Positions 40,979-50,771 are shown, counted from the first letter of the stretch. The stretch is DNA of 64,000 nt from JACKBK01 sp963707275 (GCA_963707275.1 CAVPPH010000013.1:1-64000); one strand, 5' to 3'. Notes: a model not told the origin generated them from the letters alone. Made by a program: numbers and translations.

Positions 40979-41801
40979 TTAGAAGATCTCTTGCTGAATG
41001 TCAAACGTGGCGCAGATGGCGCGGATTTCGTCGGGTGTCAGGCCTTCGCCGATCTCGCCGACCCGTAGGTTGAGATATTCGTATTTGGCGGCGGTTTCGG
41101 CATACTCGACGCGGTCGGCCGCTCGCTTGACGGAGATATCGGAGCGTGCCATGACGCCATGCTTGGCCCAGATGACGATGCGGCAGCGACGCAGCGCGGC
41201 AACGTTGCCGGACATCAGCGCGGCCGAGCCAGGCACAGCGAAAGGAATGAAACCGATCCCTTCCGGCAGGTTGACGATGGTTTCCGGCTGCCAGCGCAGC
41301 AAGTGGGTGTTCAGGTAGCGCTCGTCCTGGTAGCGCGGCACATGGCTCAGGTAGGTGATGTGCATCGGCTGCGCGTGGATGATCGCGTGGAAGTTGGTGT
41401 CGGTAGCCAGGATCTGGTCGTAGTGTACGGCGAGGTGCGAGTTGAACTCGCTGGTGACCTGCTGGAAACGGCGGTGGTAGGATGTGTAAAGGGTGGCCGT
41501 CTCGCCGCCCGGTTCGACGACGATGCAGGCGATGTTGGCAGTCGGGATGTCGATGATCTCGCGCAGACGCCGGCCGGAGCCGGTAACCAGGAAGGTAGCG
41601 CCTGCCAGCTCAGGGACGGGTTGCGGTAGCTCGAAGGTCTCCATCAGCGGGAAACGGCTGCGCGGCTCCACCGGCCAGCGCAGGCAAACGGAGATGTTGC
41701 CGGCCGCGCCTTCGCTGGCTTCGATGTCGGCCAGTCGCCGGCCGGCTTCGCCCATCATGTGCAGCAGGTCGTCGATTTCAGGGATAGGGTGGGGTTAACA
41801 T
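40979..41801 (-). CDS. rhaD: Rhamnulose-1-phosphate aldolase (one short frameshift at the start)
   Basis: Class II zinc aldolase that splits L-rhamnulose 1-phosphate to dihydroxyacetone phosphate and L-lactaldehyde. Motifs: EGAAGNISVCLRWP, ATFLVTGSGRRLREIIDIP, ACIVVEPGGETATLYTSYHR, TSEFNSHLAVHYDQI (catalytic Glu), FHAIIHAQPMHITYLSHVP (zinc HxQ-type site), VNLPEGIGFIPFAVPGSAAL and VIWAKHGVMARS (zinc His). The in-frame ATG at 41758 would cut conserved sequence; the ATG at 41801 gives MLTPPYPEIDDLLHMMGEAG when one C is dropped from a CCC run near 41785, and it overlaps the rhaM stop. About 273 residues. Confidence 0.92.
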
Positions 41802-42124
41802 GGTAATTCCATTCGAGGTGGAAAATTCTTCAGCTCTATGAATGTCTCGTCGGGTCTGGCGTCAGCCAGTGTGAATGGCGCCATGAACTGCTGCCAGCGG
41901 GTGTTGACCTCGGTCGCCGCCATTCTGGATCGGGCGACTTCCAGGCTGTCATCCGTCTCGAAGTAGCCGAACACCAGGCCATCGTCGCGCAGAAACAGGG
42001 TGTAGTTGTGCCAGCCAGCCGCGCGCAAGGCATCCAGCATCTCGGGCCAGACGTGCCGGTGGAGTTCTTTATATTCTGCGAGACGATCTGGCCTGATCAT
42101 GAATTGAAAACCCACGCGCTTCAT
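41795..42124 (-). CDS. rhaM: L-rhamnose mutarotase
   Basis: Small (109 residues) enzyme that interconverts alpha and beta anomers of L-rhamnose so the isomerase is supplied; called RhaU in rhizobial operons. RVGFQFMIRPDRLAEYKELH, RHVWPEMLDALRAAGWHNYT, LFLRDDGLVFGYFETDD and NTRWQQFMAPF match the family throughout, including the HxxVWPE catalytic block and the conserved Tyr-x-Asp-like FLRDD. Its stop overlaps the rhaD start by seven bases, indicating coupled translation. Confidence 0.95.
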   Translation of the reverse strand: MKRVGFQFMIRPDRLAEYKELHRHVWPEMLDALRAAGWHNYTLFLRDDGLVFGYFETDDSLEVARSRMAATEVNTRWQQFMAPFTLADARPDETFIELKNFPPRMELPC

Positions 42125-42144
42125 AAACGAACCTCGTCGAAAAA

Positions 42145-42200
42145 GTGGCTGCCACTCCGGCCAGCGGCTGTGGATCGCCGGAAGCCGAGGTGGCAGCCAG
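42145..42200 (-). terminator. Hairpin between the binding-protein and mutarotase genes
   Basis: GTGGCTGCCACTCCGGC (42145-42161) pairs with GCCGAGGTGGCAGCCAG (42184-42200). No T-run follows on the minus strand beyond TTTTTCGACG, so it may act as partial terminator or as a stabiliser of the highly expressed binding-protein message. Confidence 0.55.
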
Positions 42201-42227
42201 AGATGTCAACAGAAGACAGGCAAAGGT

Positions 42228-43334
42228 CTACCAGTTGAAGTTGTCGATGTTGTCGGCGTTGTAGATGAAGGGCAAGCCCAACAGGACGTTGACACCCAGG
42301 TCGGGATCCTCTTCCACTGTGTACTCGCCCAAACGTCCAGCAGTGAAAGTGTCGCCAGGAACTCCCTTGATCGTGCCATTGGCCAGCGCGTTCAGGATCT
42401 GGATCGACAGGTAGCCAAGGTCAGCAGGGTTCCACAGGGCGAACTGCGGCGACGCGCCGTTCTTGACATACTCGCGCATCTGATTCGGCGTGCCGAGACC
42501 GGTGACAGCCACCTTGCCGATCAGATTCTCGTCAGTGACCGCGCGGGCGGACGCTGCGATACCGACCGTGGTCGGGGCGATGATCACCTTCAGGTCCGGG
42601 TACTTCTTGAAGAGCGCCTGGGCCTCGTTGTAGCTCTTGGTGTCGTCGTCGTCGCCGTAGACCACATCCACCAACTCAAGATTGGCGTATTCGGGCTGGG
42701 TGAGAACTTCCTTCATCACCTCGATCCAGGCGTTCTGGTTCGGGGCGGTGGAGGTGGCGCTCAGGACGGCGATCTGGCCGCCGTCGGGGCCGGCCAGGTC
42801 GCTGGCCATCTGGATCTGGATCGCGCCGATGTCATGCAGCACGGCTTGATTGATGTGCAGCACACGACCGTCAGGAGCGATGGCCGAGTCCCAGGAGACG
42901 ACCGGAATGCCGGCAGCCATGGCATCTTTGCCGGTGGGTACGAGTGCGTCGAAGTCATCGGCGGCCACGGCGAGGCCGTTGACGTTCTGAGCGATCAGCG
43001 AGTTGATCAACTGAATCTGCTGAGTGGCATCGGCGGAGGCGGGGCCCTGATAGAGGACGGTCACGCCCAGTTCCTTGGCGGCTTCCTGAGCGCCGGCATC
43101 GGCAGTGTCGAAGTAGGGGTTACCCAGGTTCTTGGGCACCAAAACGAACGTCAGCGGGCCAGCGGCCGGTTCTGAGGCTGCAGGCGCTTCGGTTGGGGCT
43201 ACGGCGGCCGGGGCTTCGGTAGCTGCAGGTTGCGCAGCAGGTGCTGGCGTAGCTGTCGGTGCTGCGCAGGCGCTAAGCGCCATGGCGAGCACAATCGTCG
43301 AGATCAAAACCAGGTACAACGTTCGGCGGGTCAT
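42228..43334 (-). CDS. rhaS: Rhamnose ABC transporter substrate-binding lipoprotein (RhaS type)
   Basis: Exported lipoprotein of 368 residues. Signal MTRRTLYLVLISTIVLAMAL with lipobox LSAC, an Ala/Pro/Glu linker (PAATEAPAAVAPTEAPAASE), then a type I periplasmic binding fold: TFVLVPKNLGNPYFDTADAG, TVLYQGPASADATQQIQLIN, VNGLAVAADDFDALVPTGK, IPVVSWDSAI, IAVLSATSTAPNQNAWIEVM, IIAPTTVGIAASARAV, VTGLGTPNQMREYVKNG and FALWNPADLGYLSIQILNAL. The order and 'NPADLGY' block are those of rhizobial RhaS. GGAGG five bases before the ATG at 43334. Intact; unlike the tandem protein of cluster 1 it has one binding domain. Confidence 0.9.
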   Translation of the reverse strand: MTRRTLYLVLISTIVLAMALSACAAPTATPAPAAQPAATEAPAAVAPTEAPAASEPAAGPLTFVLVPKNLGNPYFDTADAGAQEAAKELGVTVLYQGPASADATQQIQLINSLIAQNVNGLAVAADDFDALVPTGKDAMAAGIPVVSWDSAIAPDGRVLHINQAVLHDIGAIQIQMASDLAGPDGGQIAVLSATSTAPNQNAWIEVMKEVLTQPEYANLELVDVVYGDDDDTKSYNEAQALFKKYPDLKVIIAPTTVGIAASARAVTDENLIGKVAVTGLGTPNQMREYVKNGASPQFALWNPADLGYLSIQILNALANGTIKGVPGDTFTAGRLGEYTVEEDPDLGVNVLLGLPFIYNADNIDNFNW

Positions 43335-43413
43335 GTGTCCTCCTTTTAGGGAACAACAGAGATATTTCAAGTCAGGCAGACGCCTGAAACTTGCAGATGG
43401 TTGATGCGCCGTG

Positions 43414-44545
43414 CTAGCTTCCAGCGAGCACAGGCGCGCGTGACAGGAAGAAGAAACCAACAAACAACGCGAAGACGATTGCAAAGCCAACGGCAGCGAG
43501 AACAGTCCGACGGTTGATCTTGCTGCCGCGGGTGGACGCAGAGCGGACCATATTCGGAAGCAGGATCGACAGGATCAACAGCAGGCCGATCACCATCCCT
43601 TGCACCTGTCCCTGGATGTTGAGCAGGCCCATGCCGAAGCGGAGCAGGCCGATCAGCAGCAATGACAGCACCGCGCCCACCATCGTGCCAATGCCGCCGT
43701 TGATGTCCACGCCACCCAGCACCACAGCCGTGATAACCGCCAGTTCCAGGCCGTTGCCGATGTCCGGGCGTGTGCTGCCAAACCGCGCCGCCAGAACCAG
43801 AGCTGCCAATCCGGCCATGAAGCCCGACAGGGTGTAGATGATGATCTTGATGCGATCTACTGGCACACCGGAATAATTGGCTGCGTTCTCGTTGTTGCCA
43901 ATGGCATAAAGACGCCGTCCGAAGGTGGTCTTGTGCAGCACCAGGCCAAAGACAATCGCCAACACGACAAACAGCGCAACCGAAAACGGGATCAAGGTGC
44001 CGGGCAGTTTGCCCTGACCGATATAGGTGAAAGCCGGCGGGTAGCCGCGCGCTGCCTGGTCACCCAGCAGAACGTAGGCCACGCCGCGGTAGAATGCGAA
44101 GGTGCCCAGGGTGACTACCAGCGCGGGCAGCTTGACCTTGGCGATCAGCACGCCGTTGAGCAGGCCGCCCAACGATCCCAGCAGCAGGCCCGCCAGCGCA
44201 GCGAGCCAGATCGGGACGCCGGCCATGAAGAGCACACCCATGAACGCGGCGCTCATTCCCAGGTTGGAGGCCACCGAAAGGTCGATGCCGCCGGTGATGA
44301 TGATGAACACCATCGGCAACATCATCAGCCCCATCTCCATGAAGTCTGAAGAGGTGCGCGAGAGGTTGCGCGCGTCGAGGAAGAACGGCGAGAGCTGGCT
44401 GTTGAGTACGACCACCAGGACGATCAGCCCAACCAGCAGCCATTCCCAGCGCTGAAAGCGTGCCACGAACGAGCTGACGCGGCGCCGTAGCGTTGATCAG
44501 TGTCGTGGACTGGGTTTCGCCAGTGGAAGAGGTAGGTTCAGTCAT
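43414..44545 (-). CDS. rhaQ: Rhamnose ABC transporter permease 2 (one frameshift)
   Basis: CUT2 permease, about 376 residues, with around ten membrane helices. The main frame opens VARFQRWEWLLVGLIVLVVV; TDFMEMGLMMLPMVFIIITG-type start, GGIDLSVASNLGMSAAFMG, KVKLPALVVTLGTFAFYRGV, LYAIGNNENAANYSGVPVDR (EAA loop) and VITAVVLGGVDINGGIGT are as expected. An indel near 44485 joins it to MTEPTSSTGETQSTTLINAT, whose ATG at 44545 overlaps the stop of the first permease (ATGA), so that start is preferred. Works with RhaT ATPase, the first permease and the lipoprotein. Confidence 0.88.
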
Positions 44546-45543
44546 CGTCGTCGGTTTCTCGTGCTGCTTCGGAGGATCAGGTTGTCAACGACCACGGCTG
44601 TCAGGATCAAGAGGCCCTGAACTGCCAATTGCCAGAAGGGTGAAATGCGCAACAGCGGCAGTGAGTTGTCGATGATGCCCAGCAGCAGCGCGCCCAAAAT
44701 AACGCCCGGAACAGTCCCGACGCCGCCGCTGATGCTGACACCGCCTACCACTGAGGCAGCTACTGTCTGTAGTTCAAAGCCAAGCGCCGTGTTGGTCTGC
44801 GCCGACTCGAATCGCGAGGCCCACAGCACCGCCGCCAGCCCACAGGCCAATCCGCTGAGGACATAGACCAGGAAGATGATGTGTTGCTTACGAACGCCTG
44901 CCATTTGCGCAGCCTCCGGGTTGCTGCCAACCGCGTAGATGTTGCGTCCGGTGCGCAGGTGATTCAGGAAGAAGTACACCACAACCGTGAAGATAATCGC
45001 GATGATGATCATGTTGGGCAGCCCCAGCGGAACGCCCTTCGATATCTGTTTGAAAGCGGCGGGCAGTTCAAAGGAGTTGATCCACGTGCCCTGACTGTAG
45101 TAAAACACCATGCCGCGGTAGATGGCCAGCGTGCCCAGTGTGGCGATGATCGGCGGCACGCGGCCGTAGCTGATGATTAGCCCGTTGAACGATCCCAACA
45201 CGGCGCCCAACGCCATTCCCAAAGCGATCGCGCCGACGATCGGGAAGTCGGGGCTTTGCTTGAACACAAAGGCCACCATCATTGCCACCAGACCGATCAT
45301 CGAGCCCACCGACAGGTCGATGCCTTTGGTGATGATGACCATCGTTTGGGCCAGCGCCACGATCAACAGGATCGAGATGTTGAGCAGGATGTCGCGAAAA
45401 TTGTTGACGGTCAGGAAGGCGGGAGTTCGCCAGGTGACCAGCACTGCCAGGATGAGAATGAAGACGACGATGCCAGCCTCGCGGAAGCGAGCGATTGTTG
45501 ACAGCAGGCTGCTGCGCTGAGCAGGCGGGTTCTGTGTGGTCAC
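44542..45543 (-). CDS. rhaP: Rhamnose ABC transporter permease 1
   Basis: CUT2 permease of 333 residues, intact. Motifs: LIVALAQTMVIITKGIDLSV, GSMIGLVAMMVAFVF, ISYGRVPPIIATLGTLAIYR, NIYAVGSNPEAAQMAGVRKQ (loop that contacts the ATPase), LQTVAASVVGGVSISGGVGT. GTG start at 45543 overlaps the ATPase stop (GTGA), and its own stop overlaps the second permease ATG, so the three genes are translationally linked. Confidence 0.92.
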   Translation of the reverse strand: MTTQNPPAQRSSLLSTIARFREAGIVVFILILAVLVTWRTPAFLTVNNFRDILLNISILLIVALAQTMVIITKGIDLSVGSMIGLVAMMVAFVFKQSPDFPIVGAIALGMALGAVLGSFNGLIISYGRVPPIIATLGTLAIYRGMVFYYSQGTWINSFELPAAFKQISKGVPLGLPNMIIIAIIFTVVVYFFLNHLRTGRNIYAVGSNPEAAQMAGVRKQHIIFLVYVLSGLACGLAAVLWASRFESAQTNTALGFELQTVAASVVGGVSISGGVGTVPGVILGALLLGIIDNSLPLLRISPFWQLAVQGLLILTAVVVDNLILRSSTRNRRR

Positions 45544-47048
45544 AACGCGCCTCCCACGGCTACCGCCTGCGTAGCCGCAGACATGATCTTCTCCTGAGTC
45601 GCCTCGGACCGACTGAATTGACCGGTGATTTTTCCTTCGCGCATGACGATGATCCGATCGCTCATGCCCAACACTTCCGGTAGCTCCGATGATATCATCA
45701 GGATTGCGATGCCCTCGCTTGCTAACTGGCTCATGAGTGCGTGGATCGCGGCCTTGGTGCCGACATCGATGCCGCGCGTTGGCTCATCCAGGATCAGGAT
45801 ACGCGGCTTGGTCAGCAACCACTTGGCCAGCACCACCTTCTGCTGGTTGCCGCCTGACAGCTCGCGTGCTTTTTGCCAGATGTTGTTGGCGCGTACCTCC
45901 ATTTGCCTGGCCGCAGCGAAGGAGGCTTCCTGCTCTTGCTTTTTGCGTAGCCAGCCGCGGCGGGCATAGTTGTCCAGCACCGCCAGGCTGATATTGGACG
46001 TGATGTTCATGGGCGGGATCAGGCCGTGCAACTGCCGGTCTTCAGGCACCAGCGCCAGCCCCAGGTCGATGGCATGCTGCGGCGAGGTGATCTCCACAGC
46101 TTTGCCTTCTATCTCGATCACACCGCCAGTCGGCGGTGCGACGCCAAAGATCGCTCTTGCGACATCGGTGCGGCCTGCGCCGATCAGACCGGCCATTCCC
46201 AGGATCTCGCCGCGGCGCAACTCGAAGCTGATGTCCTCGAAAACGCCTTCCTGCGTCAGATTTTCGACCCTGAGAACTACCTCGCCCGCCTCCACCTCCT
46301 GCTTGGGGAAGAGGTTGGAGATCGTGCGACCTACCATCAGGCGAATCAGGTCATCTCTCGTGACATCGGCCAGGGGGCGGGTTGCGATGTAGCTGCCATC
46401 GCGCAGCACGGTCACGCGGTCGGCAATCTCAAACAACTCCTCCAGCCGGTGGGAGATGAACACGATGGCAGTTCCGCCTTCGCGCAGCCGTCGTACCATG
46501 TTAAACAGTTCGGCAACTTCGTTCAATGTCAGCGATGAGGTCGGCTCGTCCATGATCAGGATGCGGGCGTTGATAGACAGCGCGCGGGCGATTTCGACCA
46601 TTTGCTGCTGGGCAATGCTGAGGTTGCGGGCCTTCTGCTTGAGGTCAAGTTGCACGCCCAGCGAGTCCAACAGTCTGGCGGCATCAGCGTACAAGGTGCG
46701 CCAGTCAACACGTCCACTCGCCTTGGTTGGCTGGCGTCCCACAAAGATGTTCTCCGCGACATTGAGGTCGGGAAAGATGCTCAGTTCCTGGTAGATCGCT
46801 GCCAGGCCAGCTTGCAGCGATTCGCTCGGGTCGGCGAACTGGACTAATTCGCCGTTCAGGAAAATGCTGCCGCCGTCTGGCTGATGAACGCCGGTCATCA
46901 CCTTGATCAAAGTCGATTTGCCCGCGCCGTTTTCGCCCAGCAACGCATGAACTTCACCGAGCCTGAGTTCAAACGAGACCTCGTGCAGGACTTCCACGCC
47001 GGAGAAACGCTTGGTGATGTTCCTCAGTTCAAGAATGTTTTCGTTCAT
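45540..47048 (-). CDS. rhaT: Rhamnose ABC transporter ATP-binding protein
   Basis: Double ATPase of a CUT2 importer, 502 residues, intact. Domain 1: LLGENGAGKSTLIKVMTG (Walker A), AAIYQELSIFPDLNVAENIF, NLSIAQQQMVEIARALS, ILIMDEPTSSLTL (Walker B), FISHRLEELFEIA. Domain 2: GMAGLIGAGRTDVARAIFG, ALVPEDRQLHGLI, ELSGGNQQKVVLAKWLL, ILILDEPTRGIDVGTKAAI and MISSELPEVLGMSDR. First transporter gene after the regulator, whose stop lies one base before its ATG (TAGCATG). Here RhaT is the ATPase as in rhizobia, not the E. coli rhamnose-proton symporter of the same name. Confidence 0.92.
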   Translation of the reverse strand: MNENILELRNITKRFSGVEVLHEVSFELRLGEVHALLGENGAGKSTLIKVMTGVHQPDGGSIFLNGELVQFADPSESLQAGLAAIYQELSIFPDLNVAENIFVGRQPTKASGRVDWRTLYADAARLLDSLGVQLDLKQKARNLSIAQQQMVEIARALSINARILIMDEPTSSLTLNEVAELFNMVRRLREGGTAIVFISHRLEELFEIADRVTVLRDGSYIATRPLADVTRDDLIRLMVGRTISNLFPKQEVEAGEVVLRVENLTQEGVFEDISFELRRGEILGMAGLIGAGRTDVARAIFGVAPPTGGVIEIEGKAVEITSPQHAIDLGLALVPEDRQLHGLIPPMNITSNISLAVLDNYARRGWLRKKQEQEASFAAARQMEVRANNIWQKARELSGGNQQKVVLAKWLLTKPRILILDEPTRGIDVGTKAAIHALMSQLASEGIAILMISSELPEVLGMSDRIIVMREGKITGQFSRSEATQEKIMSAATQAVAVGGAL

Positions 47049-47049
47049 G

Positions 47050-47873
47050 CTATACCAGGTCTACCAGCACCCCGTGTCGACGAAGGGCGTCGATTTCCTG
47101 GGCGGCGCGTCGGTGGTTGTGATCAGCCGCGTCAGTTGGTCCGTAGGGGCGACGACGCCAGCGGCGATGACGCCGATCTTGGAAGAGTCGGCCAGCATGA
47201 TCGACTCGCGGGCGCTGCGGATCGCTCGCCGCTTGATGGGGATCTCTTCAAAGCCGGCGTTGGTGATGCCCGCCTCGGCTGAGACGCCGCTGGCAGCCAT
47301 GAACGCTTTGTCGAAGCGCATGTTGTAGCCTTCGAAGCTGTCGGCGGCGAAGACGCCGCCGAAGGTCAGCGTCGGGACATGCAGGATGCCGCCGATCAGC
47401 ACAACCGTGATGTGGTCCTGGTCGATGAGGCGTTGCACGATGTTCAAGCCGTACGTCACCACCGTGGTCCTGCTCTCGCCGGCTGAGCCTGTCGAAGCCG
47501 AGCGTGCCGTTCCGTTGCCCCGTTCTGCCAGAACAGCAGGCAGGTGGGTAAGCATGTACTCAGTGGTGGTGCCGCCGTCGATGAAAATCGTCTCGCCGGG
47601 CTGGACCAGTTCGGCCGCGGCCCTGCCGATGCGGTCTTTTTCCTCGTGGCGAGAGGTGACGCGAACGTTGAAGGGAGCTTCGAAGGAAGGGCTGTCGGGC
47701 GTCAAGGCGCCGCCGTAGGTTCGCTGCACCACACCGAGCCGGTGCAGTTCGTTCAGGTCGCGCCGGATTGTGGAGGGGCTGACAGCAAAGTGCGCCGCCA
47801 GGTCATCGACCGAGACGAGGCCGGTTTGCTGGATCAGCTTGAGTATTTCCTGGCGTCTTTGGGCAGAATACAT
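47050..47873 (-). CDS. rhaR: DeoR-family regulator of the rhamnose operon (one frameshift near the end)
   Basis: Repressor of 270 residues that leads the operon. N-terminal helix-turn-helix MYSAQRRQEILKLIQQTGLV, SVDDLAAHFAVSPSTIRRDL, NELHRLGVVQRTYGGAL; sensor domain with IFIDGGTTTEYMLTHLPAVL, TVVTYGLNIVQRLID, VLIGGILHVPTLTFGG, DKAFMAASGVSAEAGITNAG, ADSSKIGVIAAGVVAPTDQL. Between LPAVLAERG and TTVVTYG there are about 15 extra residues encoded by a dispersed repeat (47476-47505). An indel near 47095 hides the natural tail QEIDALRRHGVLVDLV and TAG at 47050. Probably autoregulated through the operator at 47929-48009; the effector would be a rhamnose breakdown product. Confidence 0.88.
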
Positions 47874-47928
47874 GATAGCCTGGCTGCCTGCGGGAACGGA
47901 ACGGTGTCGAGGAATGTTTGGAACGAAC

Positions 47929-48009
47929 TTTGCTCAGTGTAGCACAATTCTGTTGGGGTGTCAATGAGTTATTGGTCAAGTTGCGCAGCAAAATGCAAAA
48001 CTGAGCAAA
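47929..48009 (-). promoter_or_regulatory. Promoter and paired operator of the rhamnose operon
   Basis: Minus strand: TTGACA (47964-47959), 17-base spacer, TACACT (47941-47936), about 65 bases before the regulator start. ACTGAGCAAA (minus strand, 47938-47929) overlaps the -10 box and its perfect inverse occurs upstream at 48009-48000 (plus strand ACTGAGCAAA), 61 bases between. A repressor bridging both would block the promoter. Confidence 0.75.
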
Positions 48010-48104
48010 AACACGCAATATCGACTAGTTGATCACTTTCATGATGCGCCGCGAAGTCCTGGCGTCCGTGATACAGACATGAGTTGCGTAAGGGCAGCGG
48101 CAGA

Positions 48105-48140
48105 ACAAAAAACGCCCCCGGTTGCCGGAAGCGTTCTTTG
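48105..48140 (-). terminator. Terminator of the deoR-E2-E1 operon
   Basis: Minus strand: AACGCTTCCGG-CAA-CCGGGGGCGTT followed by TTTTTGTT, 25 bases after the E1 stop. Confidence 0.82.
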
Positions 48141-48162
48141 TTGCGCCGCTGTTGGTGGTGAG

Positions 48163-50630
48163 CTACACGCCCAACCGGTTGCGATGCACGATGGTGCTGA
48201 GGCTGTGGTCGCTGCCGGTCTGGTGGCCGGGCAGCGGCAGGATGCGCTGGTGGATCGTGTCCAGTATCCAGCCGGTCTGCGGGAAGAAGGCGTCCTCCAG
48301 CTCCGCCGCCGGTGTGATCCAGTTGCGTGCGCCGACGACGGCGACCGGCGCGTCCAGATAATCGAAGGCGAGCTGGCTGATGTTGGAGGCCATGGTGTGC
48401 AGGAACGAACCGCGTTCCGAGGCATCGGAGGCCAGCAGTACCCGTCCGGTCTTCCTGACCGACTCGACGATCGGTGCGTAGTTCAGCGGGTTGAGGAAGC
48501 GGGCGTCGATGACCTCAGCCGAAAGGCCGTGCTTCTCTTGCAGTATCTCAGCAGCTTCCAGCGCCCGGTACAGGGTCGCGCCGACCGTCAGGATCGTCAG
48601 ATCGCGGCCGGCGCGTCGCAGCGGCCGGTTCACCCATTGAGACTTCGTAGTACTCCACCGGCACGCCGGCCGTCACCAGCGTCTCCGGTTCGGAGTAGAG
48701 GCGCTGGCTCTCGAAGAAGATCACCGGATCGCTGCCGCGCAGCGCCAGGTTCAGCATCCCCTTGGCGTCGTAAGCTGTGGCGGGGAACATCACCTTCAGG
48801 CCGGGGATGTGGGCCACGATGGATGTCCAGTCCTGCGAGTGCTGCGCGCCGTATTTCGCGCCCACTGAAACCCGCAGCACCAGCGGCATCTGCAAGACGC
48901 CGGCCGACATGGCTTGCCACTTGGCCATCTGGTTGAAAATCTCGTCGCCGGCGCGTCCCATGAAGTCGCAGTACATCAACTCGGCCACGGCCAGCCCGCC
49001 GGACAGCGCATAGCCGACCGCGGTGCCGACGATCGCGCCTTCGGAGATCGGCGAGTTGAAGAGGCGGTGGTAGGGCAGCGCCTCGGTCAGGCCGCGGTAG
49101 GCGCCGAACGCGCCGCCCCAGTCGCGGTTCTCCTCGCCCCAGGCCGCCATGGTGGGATCCTCGTAGAAGCGATGGATCATGGCCTCGAAGATCGCCTCGG
49201 CGTAGGTCAGGCAGCGGATCTTCGGTCGCGGTTTGCCATTCTCGTCCAGGCCAAAGCGGAATTTCTCAGATGTCGCCTTGAAACGGGTCTCTTCCAGGGG
49301 AAGAAGCACGTCAGGCGCGGCGCCTGCCAGACGATCGCGGGTCTGGTTGGAGAACATGACCTCGCCGATCAGCTCGCCACTGGCCTCGATGCGCGGCGAG
49401 TCTTCCAGCGAGACGGCTGCTTTGACCACAGGTAGCAGCCGACCCAGGATGTCAGCCTCCAGCGCTGCCAGCTCGCTGTCGCTGGCGTGGCCGTTCTGCT
49501 CCAGATAGCTGCGATAGGTCAGCAGCGAGTCTTGCTGTTGCCACGACTCGATCTCTTCCTTGGTGCGATAGGCCGAGGCGTCGGAGGGCGAGTGGCCGGA
49601 GAAGCGGTAGGTGATGGTGTCCAGCAGCACCGGCCCGCGGCCCGCTTCCAGAACCTTGCGTTTGCGTTCTACGGCGTCGGCGACGGCCAGCGGATTGTAG
49701 CCGTCGACGCGTTCGGCGTGCATCGCTTCCGGGTTGACTGCCAGACCGACGCGCGACACGCCGTACTGGCCAAACCCCATGGTCTCGCCGAAGGGCTGGC
49801 CGCCCATGCCGTAGAAGTTGTTCATGAAGTTGAACAGGATCGGCGGCGCGCCGCCAACATCCTCCGGCCAAAGCGTGCGGTACTGGTCCATCGCGGCGAA
49901 CATCATCGCCTCCCACACCGGGCCGCAGCCCATGGAGGCGTCGCCGATGTTGGCGATGACGATGCCCGGCCGGCGGTTGATGCGCTTGAAGAGCGCCGAG
50001 CCGACCGCGATGTCCGCCGAGCCGCCGACGATCGCGTTGTTGGGCATGACGCCGAAGGGCGGGAAGAAGGCGTGCATCGAGCCGCCCATGCCCTTGTTGA
50101 AGCCGGTGGCGCGCGGCGAAAATCTCGGCCAGCGTGCCGTAAAGGGCGAAATCGAAGGCCATTTCCTTGACGCTGCCGCGCGAGAAGGTCTCGACGACCC
50201 GCAGCACTGCGCCGCCCAGGTAGGTCTCCATGATCTCAGTCAGCGCCGCGTCGTCCAGCTTGGCGATGGCGGAGAAGCTCTTGGCAAGGATCTCGCCGTG
50301 GCTGCGGTGCGAGCCAAAGATGAAGTCGTCGGGCGTCAGGTTGTACGCCTGGCCGACCGCGGCCGCTTCCTGGCCGATGGAGAGGTGCGCCGGGCCGCGA
50401 TGGTTGTACTCGATCCCCTCGTAGACGCCTTCCTTCTTGATGCGGTCCAGCATGGTTTCGAACTGGCGGATGGCGAACATGTCGCGATACATCCGCACCA
50501 GGTTTTCGCTGCCATACCTGCGCGCTTCGGCGGCCGGGTCCGGCTGGTAGCAGTTGATGGGAATTTCAGGCGCCCGCAGCACGCCCTGGGCCCGCATTTG
50601 CGCGGGGTCGATGGTGATTAACTTGGTCAT
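48163..50630 (-). CDS. Fused alpha-beta E1 component of a 2-oxoacid (or acetoin-type) dehydrogenase
   Basis: Thiamine-diphosphate enzyme of about 820 residues with both E1 subunits in one chain. Alpha half: MYRDMFAIRQFETMLDRIKK, YNHRGPAHLSIGQEAAAVGQ, FIFGSHRSHGEILAK; indel near 50110; MGGSMHAFFPPFGVMPNNAI, IANIGDASMGCGPVWEAMMF and FNFMNNFYGMGGQPFGE (cofactor motif, with a longer loop than usual between GDA and NN), ITYRFSGHSPSDASAYRTKE. Beta half: LTYAEAIFEAMIHRFYEDPT, SPISEGAIVGTAVGYALSGG, VLRVSVGAKYGAQHSQDW, GLKVMFPATAYDAKGML; indel near 48635; LTILTVGATLYRALEAAEIL, EVIDARFLNPLNYAPIVESV. Upstream E2 and regulator are in the same operon. No E3 gene is near. Confidence 0.88.
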
Positions 50631-50643
50631 GATATGTCTCTTG

Positions 50644-50770
50644 GTAATCGGTGATAGGTGTTCAGTGATCAGTTTTCAGTTGTCGGTAATCAGTCTCCAG
50701 TAATCCGTTTCATTTCCGCTTCCACCGTTCTCGACTTACTGATCACTGATGACTGGTCACTGATAACTGG
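50644..50770. repeat. Repeat-filled gap, ACTGATCACTGAT type
   Basis: TCAGTGATCAGTTTTCAGTT (50662 on) and later ACTGATCACTGATGACTGGT, CACTGATAACTGG (to 50769) form loose inverted copies of a short TCAGT/ACTGA motif. No gene in the gap between E2 and E1. Confidence 0.7.
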
Positions 50771-50771
50771 C

